Shown here: positions 26,512 to 37,110 of the stretch, piece by piece
How positions within the stretch are numbered: position 1 is the first letter of the stretch
Layout: every line of letters starts with the position of its first letter
Assembly: GCA_945898055.1 (NCBI GenBank)
Contig: CAMDGV010000003.1
Coordinates: 62,001-126,000 of the forward strand
Length of the DNA stretch: 64,000 nt
Origin: Akkermansia muciniphila
GTDB taxonomy: Bacteria; Verrucomicrobiota; Verrucomicrobiia; Limisphaerales; UBA9464
Reading direction: 5' to 3'
Program-made: the position numbers and the translations under genes
Notes under the pieces: model-generated
What the model was told of the DNA's origin: nothing
The model's database searches: none
What the model saw: the letters and a program-made list of their open reading frames with translations, nothing else

Positions 26512-27675
26512 TCAATCTCTGTCACTGACAAAAAGGACGGTGTCGCGATCTTTAACGACCTCGAAACGAAGCGGACGGGTTCCCGTAACAGACCCACCGG
26601 CGTCGACAAAAGTGAGGGTGCCGGAGTAGGAGCCCGGGGCGAATCGACCTGCCCCGAAGCCGAGGAGGTTGGGAAGAGTGGTCCAAGCGCGGGTATCAGC
26701 TGCGGGAGTTGTAGCCGCACTAATTCCCTTAAAAATTAAACCAGCCACCAACAGTCCGACCCCCGCCTCATCCAATCCGCTTCGACGCCCAGATTGGGTA
26801 GCTAAGACGGCCCCAGTAATCAGTGCCGCATTACCTAGGCCGCTGGCTGCTCCCTTGAAAACCGCCTTATTCGCAAGCACATGGTCCATCTGACGCCCGC
26901 CTCGCGTGGTGGCTTGGAAGCTGAGATCATCGTAGGCAACAGCGTGAACTTTGGCAGGGCCGACGCTCAAAACCGCGGCGACAGCGCGTGATTGGCCGGG
27001 CGTGAACTTTAATTGCTCTCGGTATTCGCCCGCGGCGTACTTAACTGGACCACTGCCCATTTCAGCAAAAAGAAGAACATTGGCTTGGGGATCATAAGCA
27101 GGAGGTTTAGCAAATCGCGCAACTTGAGAGGCCCGTTTAAAGGCGTCTGATCCGTCACCGGCTAGTTTGGTCGAGGCCAATCCATCCAGATAATCGAGTA
27201 ACACATAATCGGCCTGATATTCGTTGGATTCGGCATCGGAGTCCTGAATTTGAGCACTTCGAAAGCAGGCGCGGGCATTGTCGGGTTCACCTTCCATCCA
27301 ATAAAGGATTCCCCGATAGTAATAAGCCATCACTCGCTCATAAGGTTCACCTCGGAAATTTTTTCGTGATTCCTCACGAAATAAACCCCGTGCCTGTTTG
27401 GCAGACCGATCACCGGCGGAAAGCCCACCTAAGGTCAACAAAGCATCATCGAGGAGAGGCTTGGCTTCAGCGTATTGACCTCGGCGAAGAGCATCGCCTG
27501 CTTGCTGATATTGAAGAAGAACCCGATCTCGCGGTGAAGGTGCCCCGAGCTTGCTGCTCGTCGTTCCCTCCGAAACACACCCCGCCTGAATCAAGGCAAG
27601 CCCGCAGAGCATCAACGCGAAGCCGAATTGACGTAGGGTGAGAACCCAAGGAATGGAACAGGAACCTGAAATCAT
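26512..27675 (-). CDS. COG3014-like TPR-containing lipoprotein
   Basis: Lipoprotein of 387 residues with signal peptide and lipobox LIQAGC (Cys32). The N-terminal half has TPR-like helices (LLQYQQAGDALRRGQYAEAKPLLDDAL; YYRGILYWMEGEPDNARACFRSAQ). The C-terminal half is beta-rich with a membrane-like glycine/alanine stretch (ASGLGNAALITGAVLA). Gene order LpoB-COG3014-YcfL is known from several proteobacteria, and this protein matches the COG3014 type in length and layout. Probable cell-envelope role with LpoB. It starts 26 bp after the lpoB-like stop. Confidence 0.75.
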   Translation of the reverse strand: MISGSCSIPWVLTLRQFGFALMLCGLALIQAGCVSEGTTSSKLGAPSPRDRVLLQYQQAGDALRRGQYAEAKPLLDDALLTLGGLSAGDRSAKQARGLFREESRKNFRGEPYERVMAYYYRGILYWMEGEPDNARACFRSAQIQDSDAESNEYQADYVLLDYLDGLASTKLAGDGSDAFKRASQVARFAKPPAYDPQANVLLFAEMGSGPVKYAAGEYREQLKFTPGQSRAVAAVLSVGPAKVHAVAYDDLSFQATTRGGRQMDHVLANKAVFKGAASGLGNAALITGAVLATQSGRRSGLDEAGVGLLVAGLIFKGISAATTPAADTRAWTTLPNLLGFGAGRFAPGSYSGTLTFVDAGGSVTGTRPLRFEVVKDRDTVLFVSDRD

Positions 27676-27701
27676 TGAGACGGGAGGAAGGCGATCCGAG
27701 G

Positions 27702-28340
27702 TCAGCGATAGGCCGCGTCTTCAAGACCCTGCTTTTTAACCTCAGCAGAATCTTCCCAAAGGATATCGCTGGTCCGGGCATCAATGAGTTGGAAGCTGTA
27801 CAGGATGTAATCACTCACCCCCTTGCGGGTCCGGGTGGTCATGCCTTCGAGTTTGCCGGTCAGAAAAAAATCAGCGCCTTTGAACTCAACCACATTGGGA
27901 TCGGAAGAACTAGTAACAGATCCGGCCTGCTTGAGTTGCTGTTCACGCTCGAGAGTCTTCATACGATCCCGAGCGAGAAAAATAACCTTACCGCGCGCAT
28001 TTTTATTAAGTTCGGTCCGGATTCGAGTGAGGAAAATATCCTTATTAATCGCGAATCGGGTGCTGTTTTCCACAGGATCAAGAACAATACGAGGTGTCCC
28101 TTTTGCATCCCGAATCTGAGGGGTGTTCAGAACACTCCGTGCCATTTTATCAGAGACTTGAACTAAATCCTGAGATTCGACACCGGTGCCACCAACGAAA
28201 CCAGCCTCATCCGATTTCAGGACAGTCACGCCCGTGCCGCTAGGACTCCGTACGCCGTAAGAGGCACAACCGGTGGCTAGAAGTCCAGCGAGGCAGGTGG
28301 CAAGAGCGCGCACGAAGAGGGTACGGTTCATATTAGTCAT
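27702..28340 (-). CDS. LpoB-like penicillin-binding-protein activator lipoprotein
   Basis: LpoB-family outer-membrane lipoprotein, known in E. coli to stimulate the peptidoglycan synthase PBP1B. The ATG at 28340 gives 212 residues with lipobox LLATGC. The body shows the LpoB domain: VQVSDKMARSVLNTPQI, RIVLDPVENSTRFAINKDIFLTRIRTEL, GKVIFLARDRM, ADFFLTGKLEGM, YILYSFQLIDARTSDILWED. It sits in a minus-strand cluster with glycine-zipper, COG3014-like and YcfL-like genes. Whether it activates a PBP here is inference from the family. Confidence 0.85.
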   Translation of the reverse strand: MTNMNRTLFVRALATCLAGLLATGCASYGVRSPSGTGVTVLKSDEAGFVGGTGVESQDLVQVSDKMARSVLNTPQIRDAKGTPRIVLDPVENSTRFAINKDIFLTRIRTELNKNARGKVIFLARDRMKTLEREQQLKQAGSVTSSSDPNVVEFKGADFFLTGKLEGMTTRTRKGVSDYILYSFQLIDARTSDILWEDSAEVKKQGLEDAAYR

Positions 28341-28369
28341 GGGGAACTGAGTCGTTAAAAGGGTGAAGG

Positions 28370-28975
28370 TCAACGTCCAAAAAGCTGATTTGCAGGATTC
28401 GTACCGCCTCCACTCGTTGAAGATTCCAAAGTAACAGAAGAAACTGAAAGAGGTTGGCCCGCTTCTAATGCAGAGCTTTGTTGCACCCTTAACTCGCTGG
28501 AGGGTGCGACTTGAACCGTTCGGATGAGGGGACGGAAATGAGCGGTTTCACGACGATTCCGCGCGGACTGATCCGCTAATGTGCCCAGAAGAAGGCCGGT
28601 GCCGGCGCCGATGGCGATGCCTCCGACCGCATGTCGTCCGTTGTTATGGCCGATCACTCCACCTGCGATGCCTCCAAGAACAGCACCTGATAAAGCAAAA
28701 GAGGGGGCGGGGGAGGGAGGCGGACCAGCGACGAAGTGTTGAGGAAGACCTTCTTCTGCACGACGTTCGTTTCCGACGATGGCCCCGAGGACCGCTCCAA
28801 CCCCGGCTCCAATAGCAATTCCGCCCACTGCGCGACGACCATTATTATGACCAATGACCCCGCCAGCGATACCTCCCAAAAGAGCTCCACCCATCGACTC
28901 AGGACCAAAGAGTTGGCCTTGAACTGGGGCAAGCGCGATGGTCACGGCAATTGAGCTCAAAAAGAATCCTCTCAT
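28370..28975 (-). CDS. glycine-zipper envelope protein with internal duplication
   Basis: Secreted protein of about 201 residues; I take the second methionine (28975) as start, giving signal peptide MRGFFLSSIAVTIALAPVQG. It contains two near-identical glycine-zipper units, GGIAGGVIGHNNGRRAVGGI and GGIAGGVIGHNNGRHAVGGI, about 64 residues apart, each with IAIGAG following. Such 2TM glycine zippers insert in or associate with membranes. The C-terminal 70 residues are polar and Ser/Thr-rich. It heads the LpoB/COG3014/YcfL cluster and ends 29 bp before the LpoB start. Confidence 0.8.
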   Translation of the reverse strand: MRGFFLSSIAVTIALAPVQGQLFGPESMGGALLGGIAGGVIGHNNGRRAVGGIAIGAGVGAVLGAIVGNERRAEEGLPQHFVAGPPPSPAPSFALSGAVLGGIAGGVIGHNNGRHAVGGIAIGAGTGLLLGTLADQSARNRRETAHFRPLIRTVQVAPSSELRVQQSSALEAGQPLSVSSVTLESSTSGGGTNPANQLFGR

Positions 28976-29102
28976 AAAATCGTGCATTCAGACGTGGCAA
29001 CACTGAGGCTATTCATCGTCGCCCAAAGAACCGGCGTCAAAAAGATTTTCTCGATGTTTACTTGGCTGTTTTCCCAGTTCTATTTCTGTTCTGCCCCAAT
29101 CC

Positions 29103-30968
29103 ATGAGTGACTCAACTCATCGCCCAGAAAAAATCCGAGTTCGGCAGCGGAGCAAAAAGCGCGACCCTCGAATGGCTCGAACAAATTATTTTGTTCATCT
29201 CTTTTATTATGAGCGACCCTTTCGATTGGCCGTTGGAATTGGGCTTCTTTTCGCACTGGCCCTTGGCGTGATACTGCCCAAAATATGGATTAGTTCACCA
29301 CCCCATTTAGATGAGCCCATCCGGGTTAGCATTCTTGATCTGGTGCAAAGTCGGGCACTGAAAAACAGCGCGCAGGCTTTATTGAAGGAGGGTAAGATGC
29401 CTGAAGCGGTCAGCGCTTGGACGGAGGCCATTGCCAATAATCGGGCCGATGTCGAGGCCATCCGCAGTTTACTAGAGACACTGGCGTCAGACCCAAAACC
29501 GAGCCGGAAGTATCTTGGACTGTCCTATGGACACGCTTCTTTTCTCCTAAAATTAACCCAAACTAACCGGATGGATATGGCTTTGAGTTCGAGGATCTTG
29601 TTGGCCTACGGTCTCTATCCACAAGTGATTAAATGGGTGAGTGCCAGTCCATCGGAATCGGAACCAGAGTCCGTTGAAAACCGTCTTGTGGCTCTATTTG
29701 AGACAGATCAAATGGAAGAGTTTGGTCGAATTTGGGCTTCTGATTCGCACCGACTGAGCACCCGATCTCTCGCTTCTTTATATGGTGCGGCTTGGACTGC
29801 GGGTTGGGGACCACGCGCTGACGCTCGGGAGGCACGGGCAGTTGTAGAAAAGGCGGCAGCGGCTGGGAACCAACGCGGGCGGGCGCTACAACTTTTGCTG
29901 ACCCTACATTATTCGCGACTCGATCTTGGCAGCTATGAATCAACCCTTTCACAATTGGAAACCATAACCGAGGCCCGAGTTATCGATTCGGTCCGGCTCT
30001 GGATATTGCTGGATCAAACGGGAAACCGAACCCGGGCGATAAAATTAGCCGGTGGATATTCGGTTCAAGCGGAAACTGGGGCCGAAGCTGAACTGCTTAT
30101 ACAGACTTGGCGACGGCTCGGTTTGACGAGTTTAGCCCTAGAATTTGCCCGTAAACAGACGACTGAATTTGACTATTATCCGGGGCTCTGGACCGCCTTG
30201 GCCAGCTTACTCATTGAAGCGAAAAGTTGGGATGAACTCCAGCGAATGGCGACCAGCGTGCGAAATGGAGGGTTAAATATCGGGTCCACGGCTTGGGTTT
30301 CGTTCCTCGAAGGTTTAGTGGATCATCATCAAAACCGTGCTGCCTCGGCCACCAATCAGTTTTTTGCCTCAGCGACTAATGCCTTTAGTAATCCACTCCT
30401 CGGATTTTCAAGCGCGACAACGATGCGACAACTCGGATACCCAACCCCGGCGACCCTATTGTTGCAAAACCTTCAGGGGCAATTTACCAACAACTTGATT
30501 TTTTGGGCGTCTCTGCAAAGTGCGGCTTATGAGGGTCGCAATGCCGATGCCATTTTGGAGGCCAGCGAACAACTTCACCTTCTTCAACCCACCCATGCGA
30601 TCGCCGCTAATAATTTTGCGGCAGCACTCCTAACCCAACGTGTTCGATTAGATGATACCCTGAAGATTACCCGAAATTTGTTCGCTCAATATCCGGACAC
30701 GGCTGCTGTGCGAATCAATCAAGCCTCTGCGCTGATTCGGAACAGGCGTCTCGATGAGGCACTGCCGGTTCTTCAGGGTCTAAAAGCACTAACGATGAGT
30801 GAGTCCGAGCAGACCTTTGCTCAACTCGCCTGGTTTGAATACCACGATGCCCGCGAGTCGATCGATGAGGCATTAACGGTCGCGGATCAGATCGAGAAAC
30901 ACTTTCTTTTTGAGGGTCAAAAGGTATGGCTACTGACCCGAGTGACCGCCTTAAAGGCACGCAACTGA
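29103..30968 (+). CDS. membrane-anchored TPR protein
   Basis: Protein of 621 residues: a basic cytosolic N-terminus (1-37), one membrane helix (about 38-60, AVGIGLLFALALGVILP), then helical repeats of TPR type through to the end (for example SAQALLKEGKMPEAVSAWTEAIANNRADVEAI; INQASALIRNRRLDEALPVLQGL). No enzymatic motif. It resembles the large tetratricopeptide proteins common in Verrucomicrobia near exosortase systems, but no such system is adjacent. Transcribed in the same direction as purL, 106 bp upstream. Confidence 0.75.
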   Translation: MSDSTHRPEKIRVRQRSKKRDPRMARTNYFVHLFYYERPFRLAVGIGLLFALALGVILPKIWISSPPHLDEPIRVSILDLVQSRALKNSAQALLKEGKMPEAVSAWTEAIANNRADVEAIRSLLETLASDPKPSRKYLGLSYGHASFLLKLTQTNRMDMALSSRILLAYGLYPQVIKWVSASPSESEPESVENRLVALFETDQMEEFGRIWASDSHRLSTRSLASLYGAAWTAGWGPRADAREARAVVEKAAAAGNQRGRALQLLLTLHYSRLDLGSYESTLSQLETITEARVIDSVRLWILLDQTGNRTRAIKLAGGYSVQAETGAEAELLIQTWRRLGLTSLALEFARKQTTEFDYYPGLWTALASLLIEAKSWDELQRMATSVRNGGLNIGSTAWVSFLEGLVDHHQNRAASATNQFFASATNAFSNPLLGFSSATTMRQLGYPTPATLLLQNLQGQFTNNLIFWASLQSAAYEGRNADAILEASEQLHLLQPTHAIAANNFAAALLTQRVRLDDTLKITRNLFAQYPDTAAVRINQASALIRNRRLDEALPVLQGLKALTMSESEQTFAQLAWFEYHDARESIDEALTVADQIEKHFLFEGQKVWLLTRVTALKARN

Positions 30969-31074
30969 AACCATTTAAAGCAGGTGAACCTTTGGCCTCG
31001 ATTCAAGGATACCGAACTCCAGACGTTCCCAAGGCTTGTCCGTTGGGTTTAATTCCGTATGATCGCGCCCTTCG

Positions 31075-33444
31075 ATGCACGAACCTGCGATCACACCGGA
31101 GCTTGTCGCAAAGCACAATCTCACCCCCGACGAGTACCAACGGGTCCTTGAAATCCTTGGACGCGAACCGTCCTACACCGAGCTAGGTATTTTCTCGGTG
31201 ATGTGGTCGGAGCACTGCTCCTACAAGAATACTCGGCCGGTGCTGAAGACTTTCCCGACTAAGGGGGATAATATCTTAGTGGGCGCGGGTGAAGAAAACG
31301 CCGGTATCATTGATATCGGTGACGGTATCGCCATCGCCTTTAAGATTGAGTCCCACAATCATCCGAGTGCGGTGGAACCGTTTCAAGGTGCAGCAACCGG
31401 TGTGGGTGGTATTATTCGCGATATTTTCACGATGGGCGCACGTCCGGTTGCCGCCTTAAACTCCCTGCGATTTGGGGAACTCTCTAACCCAGAAGTCCGA
31501 CGACTCTTTTCTGGGGTGGTGGGAGGAATCGCTCATTATGGCAACTGTTTCGGCATTCCTACGGTCGCTGGGGAGGTCTGTTTCGATAAAAGTTACGAAG
31601 GTAACCCGCTGGTAAACGCCTTTGCCCTCGGGGTACTCCGGCATGATCAAATCACCCGTGGTGCGGCTCACGGTATCGGCAATCCGGTGTTTTATGTGGG
31701 ACCCGCGACCGGTCGAGACGGATTAGCTGGTGCGGCCTTCGCCTCGCAGGATTTGACCGAAGAATCCGCTGAGAAACAGCGTGGAGCGGTCCAAGTTGGG
31801 GATCCCTTCATGGAAAAATTGGTCTGTGAAGCCTGCCTCGAGTTACTGGCCACCGGTTGTGTGGCTGGAATGCAGGATATGGGTGCGGCCGGGTTGACCT
31901 GTTCCACTTGCGAAACCGCAGCACGCGCGGGAACCGGCATCGAAATTGAATTGGATAAGGTCCCCCAACGGGCTCCTAATATGTCCAGTTACGAAATCAT
32001 GCTTTCTGAGTCGCAAGAACGCATGCTCATTGTCGTTCATAAAGGCCGTGAAGAGGAGGTTAAGGCGGTCTTCGATAAATGGGATTTACCTTGGGCTGAA
32101 ATTGGCGTGGTCACCAATACCGAACGGATGGTGGTCCGTCACGGGGGGCGAATTGTAGTGGACGTTCCGGCAAAGAAGTTAGCGGATGAAGCCCCGATCT
32201 ATCAGCGCGAATCCCGCGAGGCCGCCTACATGCAAGGAGTTCGAAGCTTTCGACTTGATGGCATTGCTGACTCCGTTGATCCGCTTGGCGATCTTAAAAA
32301 AATCCTCGCGGACCATACTGTCGCTTCAAAGAACTGGGTTTACGGTCAGTATGATCATAGGGTGCGCAATGGTTCTATTGTCTGTCCGGGGAGTGACGCA
32401 GCGGTCATCCGGATCAAGGCCGATAGTTTGCCTATCACCCAGGCGGAGTACGCCGCCCGGAAATCCGGAGCGACCGATGGCTCGGAAGTACCCCCGCCGC
32501 TGGCCGATAAATACGTGGCTTTTACCGTCGATTGCAACGGTGGCTATGTCTACCTAGATCCTTACGAAGGTGGGAAAGCGGCGGTCACCGAGGCGTGCCG
32601 TAACCTAGCCTGTTCCGGTGCGGTACCGGTTGGCTCTACCGATAACTTGAATTTCGGTAATCCACATAACCCAGAGATTTTTTGGCAACTTAAAGAATCA
32701 GTTCGTGGCGTGGCCGACGCCTGTCGGGCCTTGAATGCGCCAGTGACGGGTGGCAATGTCTCGCTCTATAATCAACGCGGCGCTTTGGGGGCCATTGACC
32801 CAACCCCGACGGTCGCGGTGGTCGGTATCATCGAGGCGTTTGAACACATCACAACCCAGTGGTTTAAAGAGGCGGGTGATGCGGTCATTCTGCTCGGCAA
32901 CCCAGTGGATACTGTTGATCCCTTGCAGGGTTTAGGTGGAAGTGTCTGCCTTAAGGCCTTGCATCGCATCAAAAATGGACTGCCTCCTCGGGTCGATCTG
33001 GAGGCCGCTCAGATTTTACACACGACCCTGATCGGATTGATCCGTGAGGGGGTTGTAAAAAGTGCCCACGACTGCAGTGATGGCGGTTTGGCAGTGGCCC
33101 TCGCCGAAAGTGGGTTCAGTGGTCAGGTCGCTCGTGAAACCTACCGGTTCCTAGGTGCCACAATTGACCTCTCTACCTTTCAAACTCCCACGCCGGAAGG
33201 TTCTGCTGTTCGTTTGGACGGATTGCTCTTCGGCGAAACACAGAATCGGGTGGTTATATCTGTTGCGGCGGTGGATGCCGGTCGCGTTGTCAAACAAGCC
33301 CAACGGATGGGTGTACCTGCGTCGGTCATTGGGGTGGTAGGAGGAGAAACCCTGACTCTTCGGACGAGGAGCGGTGAATTTACGGCGCCACTGACCACCC
33401 TGCATGAGGGTTGGTGGAATTCCATTGCCCGGGCTATGGCTTGA
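31075..33444 (+). CDS. purL: phosphoribosylformylglycinamidine synthase II
   Basis: Small-type PurL (FGAM synthase large subunit), the ATP-dependent amidation of FGAR that works with PurQ and PurS. The 789-residue protein shows [76 protein letters not shown] and [17 protein letters not shown], and is full length. No purQ or purS is next to it. purC of the same pathway is at 7.3 kb. thrC follows 62 bp downstream on the same strand. Confidence 0.96.
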   Translation: MHEPAITPELVAKHNLTPDEYQRVLEILGREPSYTELGIFSVMWSEHCSYKNTRPVLKTFPTKGDNILVGAGEENAGIIDIGDGIAIAFKIESHNHPSAVEPFQGAATGVGGIIRDIFTMGARPVAALNSLRFGELSNPEVRRLFSGVVGGIAHYGNCFGIPTVAGEVCFDKSYEGNPLVNAFALGVLRHDQITRGAAHGIGNPVFYVGPATGRDGLAGAAFASQDLTEESAEKQRGAVQVGDPFMEKLVCEACLELLATGCVAGMQDMGAAGLTCSTCETAARAGTGIEIELDKVPQRAPNMSSYEIMLSESQERMLIVVHKGREEEVKAVFDKWDLPWAEIGVVTNTERMVVRHGGRIVVDVPAKKLADEAPIYQRESREAAYMQGVRSFRLDGIADSVDPLGDLKKILADHTVASKNWVYGQYDHRVRNGSIVCPGSDAAVIRIKADSLPITQAEYAARKSGATDGSEVPPPLADKYVAFTVDCNGGYVYLDPYEGGKAAVTEACRNLACSGAVPVGSTDNLNFGNPHNPEIFWQLKESVRGVADACRALNAPVTGGNVSLYNQRGALGAIDPTPTVAVVGIIEAFEHITTQWFKEAGDAVILLGNPVDTVDPLQGLGGSVCLKALHRIKNGLPPRVDLEAAQILHTTLIGLIREGVVKSAHDCSDGGLAVALAESGFSGQVARETYRFLGATIDLSTFQTPTPEGSAVRLDGLLFGETQNRVVISVAAVDAGRVVKQAQRMGVPASVIGVVGGETLTLRTRSGEFTAPLTTLHEGWWNSIARAMA

Positions 33445-33506
33445 TCCCTGCTTGCACCTCCGCTTTAGTTCTCGCAGCCTTTGCTTAATCAACGCGCCAA
33501 CCCGTC

Positions 33507-34604
33507 ATGCCTGATCTTAAGAGTTCATCCGCCACGCTCGGCCCCGCTTGGCCGGGCATTATCCGCCGCTATGCTCGGTTTCTACCCGTTACCCCAGAAA
33601 CAGCGGTGGTGACCTTGTTAGAAGGCAACACGCCCTTGATTTCAGTTCCCAATTTTGTCGCTGCGATTGGGGCCCGGTTTGATTTGCGCCTGAAGTACGA
33701 GGCCATGAACCCGACGTGTTCCTTTAAGGATCGCGGCATGACTATGGCGATTACCAAGGCCAAGGAACGGGGAGCAAAAACCGTGGTCTGCGCCAGCACC
33801 GGTAACACATCGGCCAGTGCTGCTGCTTATGCGGCTCGGGCGGGCCTTAAATGCGTGGTAATTCTACCTCAAGGCAAAATCGCTCACGGGAAAATGTCTC
33901 AGGCCCTGCTCTATGGAGCGACGACGGTCAGCATTGAAGGTAATTTTGACGAAGCCCTAAAAATTGTCCGTGAACTGGGCGAGACTGGTTTGGTAGAAGT
34001 GGTCAACTCAGTAAATCCGGTGCGGATTGAAGGCCAAAAAACGGCGGCTTTCGAGATTTGCGATGCACTCGGTGATGCGCCTGACTTTCATTTTTTGCCT
34101 GTGGGTAATGCGGGCAACATTACCGCCTATTGGAAAGGCTTCCGTGAATACGCAGACGCTGGGTTATCCGATACCCTGCCCAAGATAATGGGTTGGCAGG
34201 CGGCGGGTGCCGCCCCATTGGTATTGGGTTATCCGGTGACAAATCCAGAAACCGTAGCGACCGCAATTCGCATTGGAAATCCAGCGAGCTGGCAGGGGGC
34301 AATTTCGGCAGCTAAAGAGAGCGGTGGGGCTATCCGATCGGTGACCGATGAAGAAATACTCCACGCCTATATGTTGTTGGCGAGAACGGAAGGGTTGATG
34401 GTTGAACCCGCCTGTGCCGCTCCGTTAGCTGGACTGATCAAGGCAATCGCTGCTGGCGAAATCCCAGACGGATCATTGGTCACGGCCACGATGACGGGGC
34501 ATGGCTTAAAAGATCCAGATACGGCGATCAAAACCGCAGGGTTTTCACCGATCATCGCCAAGGCGACTAAACAGGCAGTAATGGAAGCCATTGGGCTCGA
34601 CTGA
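33507..34604 (+). CDS. thrC: threonine synthase
   Basis: PLP enzyme converting O-phosphohomoserine to threonine. The 365-residue protein is of the short class. EGNTPLISVPNF opens the fold, and the PLP lysine is Lys74 in NPTCSFKDRGMT. The phosphate-binding ASTGNTSASAAAYAARAG loop, HFLPVGNAGNITAYWKGF and the closing VEPACAAPLAGLIK are all present. It follows purL by 62 bp and converges on the MacB-like operon with a 20-bp gap. Confidence 0.94.
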   Translation: MPDLKSSSATLGPAWPGIIRRYARFLPVTPETAVVTLLEGNTPLISVPNFVAAIGARFDLRLKYEAMNPTCSFKDRGMTMAITKAKERGAKTVVCASTGNTSASAAAYAARAGLKCVVILPQGKIAHGKMSQALLYGATTVSIEGNFDEALKIVRELGETGLVEVVNSVNPVRIEGQKTAAFEICDALGDAPDFHFLPVGNAGNITAYWKGFREYADAGLSDTLPKIMGWQAAGAAPLVLGYPVTNPETVATAIRIGNPASWQGAISAAKESGGAIRSVTDEEILHAYMLLARTEGLMVEPACAAPLAGLIKAIAAGEIPDGSLVTATMTGHGLKDPDTAIKTAGFSPIIAKATKQAVMEAIGLD

Positions 34605-34624
34605 TCCCACTTTGAGCCGACTGA

Positions 34625-35866
34625 CTATTCGTAGCGCAGTGAATCGATGGGATCGAGATTCGCTGCCTTCCAAGCCGGATAAGTCCCGAAAATAATCCCG
34701 ACAGCCGAGCAAATGCCTAAGCCGATGGCCGCCCAATCGAAGGGAATAACCGGTGGGGCCTGAACTAAAAAACAAATCAGATTACCGAAAGCGATCCCGG
34801 CGATCACCCCGAGGACGCCACCAATTTCGCTGAGAAGAATGGCTTCAGCGACAAACTGGATCATCACACTCCTTTTACGCGCACCGATGGCCCGGCGAAT
34901 ACCGATTTCGCGAGTTCGCTCAGTCACACTGACCAGCATGATATTCATGATACCAATCCCCGCAGCGAGGAGGGCGATACTACTAATCACAGCTGCACCC
35001 AACCGAATAGCAGAGGTCAGATCTCGAAACTGACCCACGGAGGATTCATTGGAGACTATTTCAAAGTCATCTTCGATCCCAGGCTCTACTCGTCGCATCG
35101 TTCGCATCGCTCCACGCGCCTGTTCCAAAACGTCCTGATAGGTGTCTCGCCCAGGGGCTTGGACTTGGATACTCAAAGAAAGACTTTGGCCATAGAGCCT
35201 CAGCGCAGTTCCGAGGGGGATTGCTAGAAAATTGTCGCGACTTTGACCAAAAAGAGAGCCTCGGCGAGCGAGCAGTCCGATCACATTGTAGGATATACCG
35301 CAGAACTTTACAGACTGTCCAACCGGTGAACCTAAAGGAAATAGTTTTTCAGCAAGATCCGCTCCCAAGACGCACACACGGCGACCTGAGGTATCGTCCG
35401 CTTCGCTAAATCCCCGACCGTCGAGCACAGTCCAGTTTTGGGTGATGAAACCGTCGGGAGTCACCCCTACACCGGTAATATTCGGATTCGTCCGAGCGAA
35501 CTTGGAGGAAGCCTCACCTACCCCAAAAGAGGCGGTCGCAGAAACTGCCTGAGCCAAAGTCGACTTCTCCTGAATCCGTTTCATATTCGCAGCAAAAAAA
35601 CGACGTCGACGCAGAATTTTCTCCCAATCAATATCATCGAAATGAATGGCCGGAGAGCGTTGGAATTGAAAGGTGTTGGCCCCCAGACCACTCATGGCCG
35701 ATTCAAGATTGCTTTGTAGAACTCGGATTCCTGTCATTACTGCTATGATGGAAAACACCCCGATAAATATCCCTAGAATGGTCAAGGAAGAGCGGAGGAC
35801 ATGGGTGCGAACGGCGTTTAAAGCCATCCGGATCATCTCGATCATTTCACGAAATCGGCTCATCAA
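34625..35866 (-). CDS. MacB-type ABC permease (second copy)
   Basis: Inner-membrane permease of the FtsX/MacB type, 413 residues. It has an N-terminal helix (SSLTILGIFIGVFSIIAV, about 26-43), a large periplasmic MacB_PCD domain, and three C-terminal helices. The family's hallmark GIMNIMLVSVTERTREIGIRRAIGARKRSVMIQF lies at about 310-345. It overlaps the preceding permease by four bases (ATGA) and is the last gene of an adaptor-ATPase-permease-permease operon. Two similar but distinct permeases next to one ATPase suggest a heterodimer. Confidence 0.9.
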   Translation of the reverse strand: MMSRFREMIEMIRMALNAVRTHVLRSSLTILGIFIGVFSIIAVMTGIRVLQSNLESAMSGLGANTFQFQRSPAIHFDDIDWEKILRRRRFFAANMKRIQEKSTLAQAVSATASFGVGEASSKFARTNPNITGVGVTPDGFITQNWTVLDGRGFSEADDTSGRRVCVLGADLAEKLFPLGSPVGQSVKFCGISYNVIGLLARRGSLFGQSRDNFLAIPLGTALRLYGQSLSLSIQVQAPGRDTYQDVLEQARGAMRTMRRVEPGIEDDFEIVSNESSVGQFRDLTSAIRLGAAVISSIALLAAGIGIMNIMLVSVTERTREIGIRRAIGARKRSVMIQFVAEAILLSEIGGVLGVIAGIAFGNLICFLVQAPPVIPFDWAAIGLGICSAVGIIFGTYPAWKAANLDPIDSLRYE

Positions 35867-37110
35867 TTTTCAGAACGCAAGGCGTCCACAGGATTCATTC
35901 GACTCGCTCTCCACGCCGGAATCAACCCAGCAATCACTCCGGTCGTCCCTGAAACAAAAAGGGCAATGACAACAATCACCCACGACATTCGAGCTTCAAA
36001 GATTGATCCAGATTCTCTCGCGAAATCACCGATTTTCCAAGAGATGGGCCAAGCCAGACCGATACCGATAATTCCGGCAAGAAGAGTGATGGCCGCTGCT
36101 TCAAGCAGGAACTGGATAAGGATGGTGCGTCGTTTGGCTCCGAGCGCTTTACGGATACCAATCTCTTTTGTGCGTTCAGCCACGGAGACAAACATAATGT
36201 TCATGATGCCAATACCGCCGACAAAAAGAGAAAGGCCGGTGATGAAAAATCCAAAGCTGGCGAGGGTTGCCTTGAAGCCAGCGAAAAAAGCGGTGATCGC
36301 CTCCTGCTGATTGAGAGCAAAGTCATCCATTTGCCCCGGTTCGATTTTGCGAATCCGACGAAAAAGGGAACGGACCTCATTCAGGGTCTCGCCGACTTGG
36401 TCGGGACGACGTGCTTTGATAAGAATTGTATAATCGGGTCGACGACTGAAATCGCCTTGAAAGCGGCTAACTGGAATTACCACCTGATTGTCCTGGTTCC
36501 ACCCTAGCATATTGCCCATCGGAGCCAAGACTCCAACGACTTCGTAGGGCGTATCCTTAATTCGGACCCGTTTACCCAACGGATTATCGTTGGGGAAAAA
36601 GGACTCCGATAAATACGATCCTAAAACACAAACGGCTCGCTCAGAGCTGACATCAGAGGCGGTGAGCCAACGACCCCGTTCGACCGTTAGTCCTCGAATG
36701 GAAAGAGCGGCCTCCGTATTCCCGATCAACCACACTCCTTTGGCACGTCGCCGTTCGTAGCCCACAGTTTGTCTAAAATCTTCACACTGCGGAGCAATTG
36801 CGGCGGCGGTGGTCATTTGACGTTCTAAGTCGCGGAACTGCTGCAAAGTGATTTCTTTCCGGTTTCGATAGATTCGGTTGTCTTCGAAGCTCGCCCAAGG
36901 GAAGCGCCCGATATTAATGACATCGGCACCGAGTGAGGAAACTGACCGCTCGAAGGCCTCGGTCATTCCGTTGAGCAAAGTTCCCACCAGAGTTGCGGTG
37001 AGGATGCCGATCACCATACCGAGGGTGGTCAAGCCAGAGCGTAATTTATTGGCGCGGATAGCAGACCAAGCGATCCGGGCCGATTCGCGAATTTCTATCG
37101 ACAGGGTCAC
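35863..37110 (-). CDS. MacB-type ABC permease (first copy)
   Basis: Permease of 415 residues with the same layout as its downstream partner: first helix [20 protein letters not shown], a periplasmic MacB_PCD domain, then the cytoplasmic coupling segment [24 protein letters not shown] and two further helices. It overlaps both neighbours by four bases, so translation of ATPase, permease 1 and permease 2 is coupled. The family exports antibiotics, lipoproteins, siderophores or peptides through mechanotransmission; the substrate cannot be told. Confidence 0.9.
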   Translation of the reverse strand: MTLSIEIRESARIAWSAIRANKLRSGLTTLGMVIGILTATLVGTLLNGMTEAFERSVSSLGADVINIGRFPWASFEDNRIYRNRKEITLQQFRDLERQMTTAAAIAPQCEDFRQTVGYERRRAKGVWLIGNTEAALSIRGLTVERGRWLTASDVSSERAVCVLGSYLSESFFPNDNPLGKRVRIKDTPYEVVGVLAPMGNMLGWNQDNQVVIPVSRFQGDFSRRPDYTILIKARRPDQVGETLNEVRSLFRRIRKIEPGQMDDFALNQQEAITAFFAGFKATLASFGFFITGLSLFVGGIGIMNIMFVSVAERTKEIGIRKALGAKRRTILIQFLLEAAAITLLAGIIGIGLAWPISWKIGDFARESGSIFEARMSWVIVVIALFVSGTTGVIAGLIPAWRASRMNPVDALRSEN

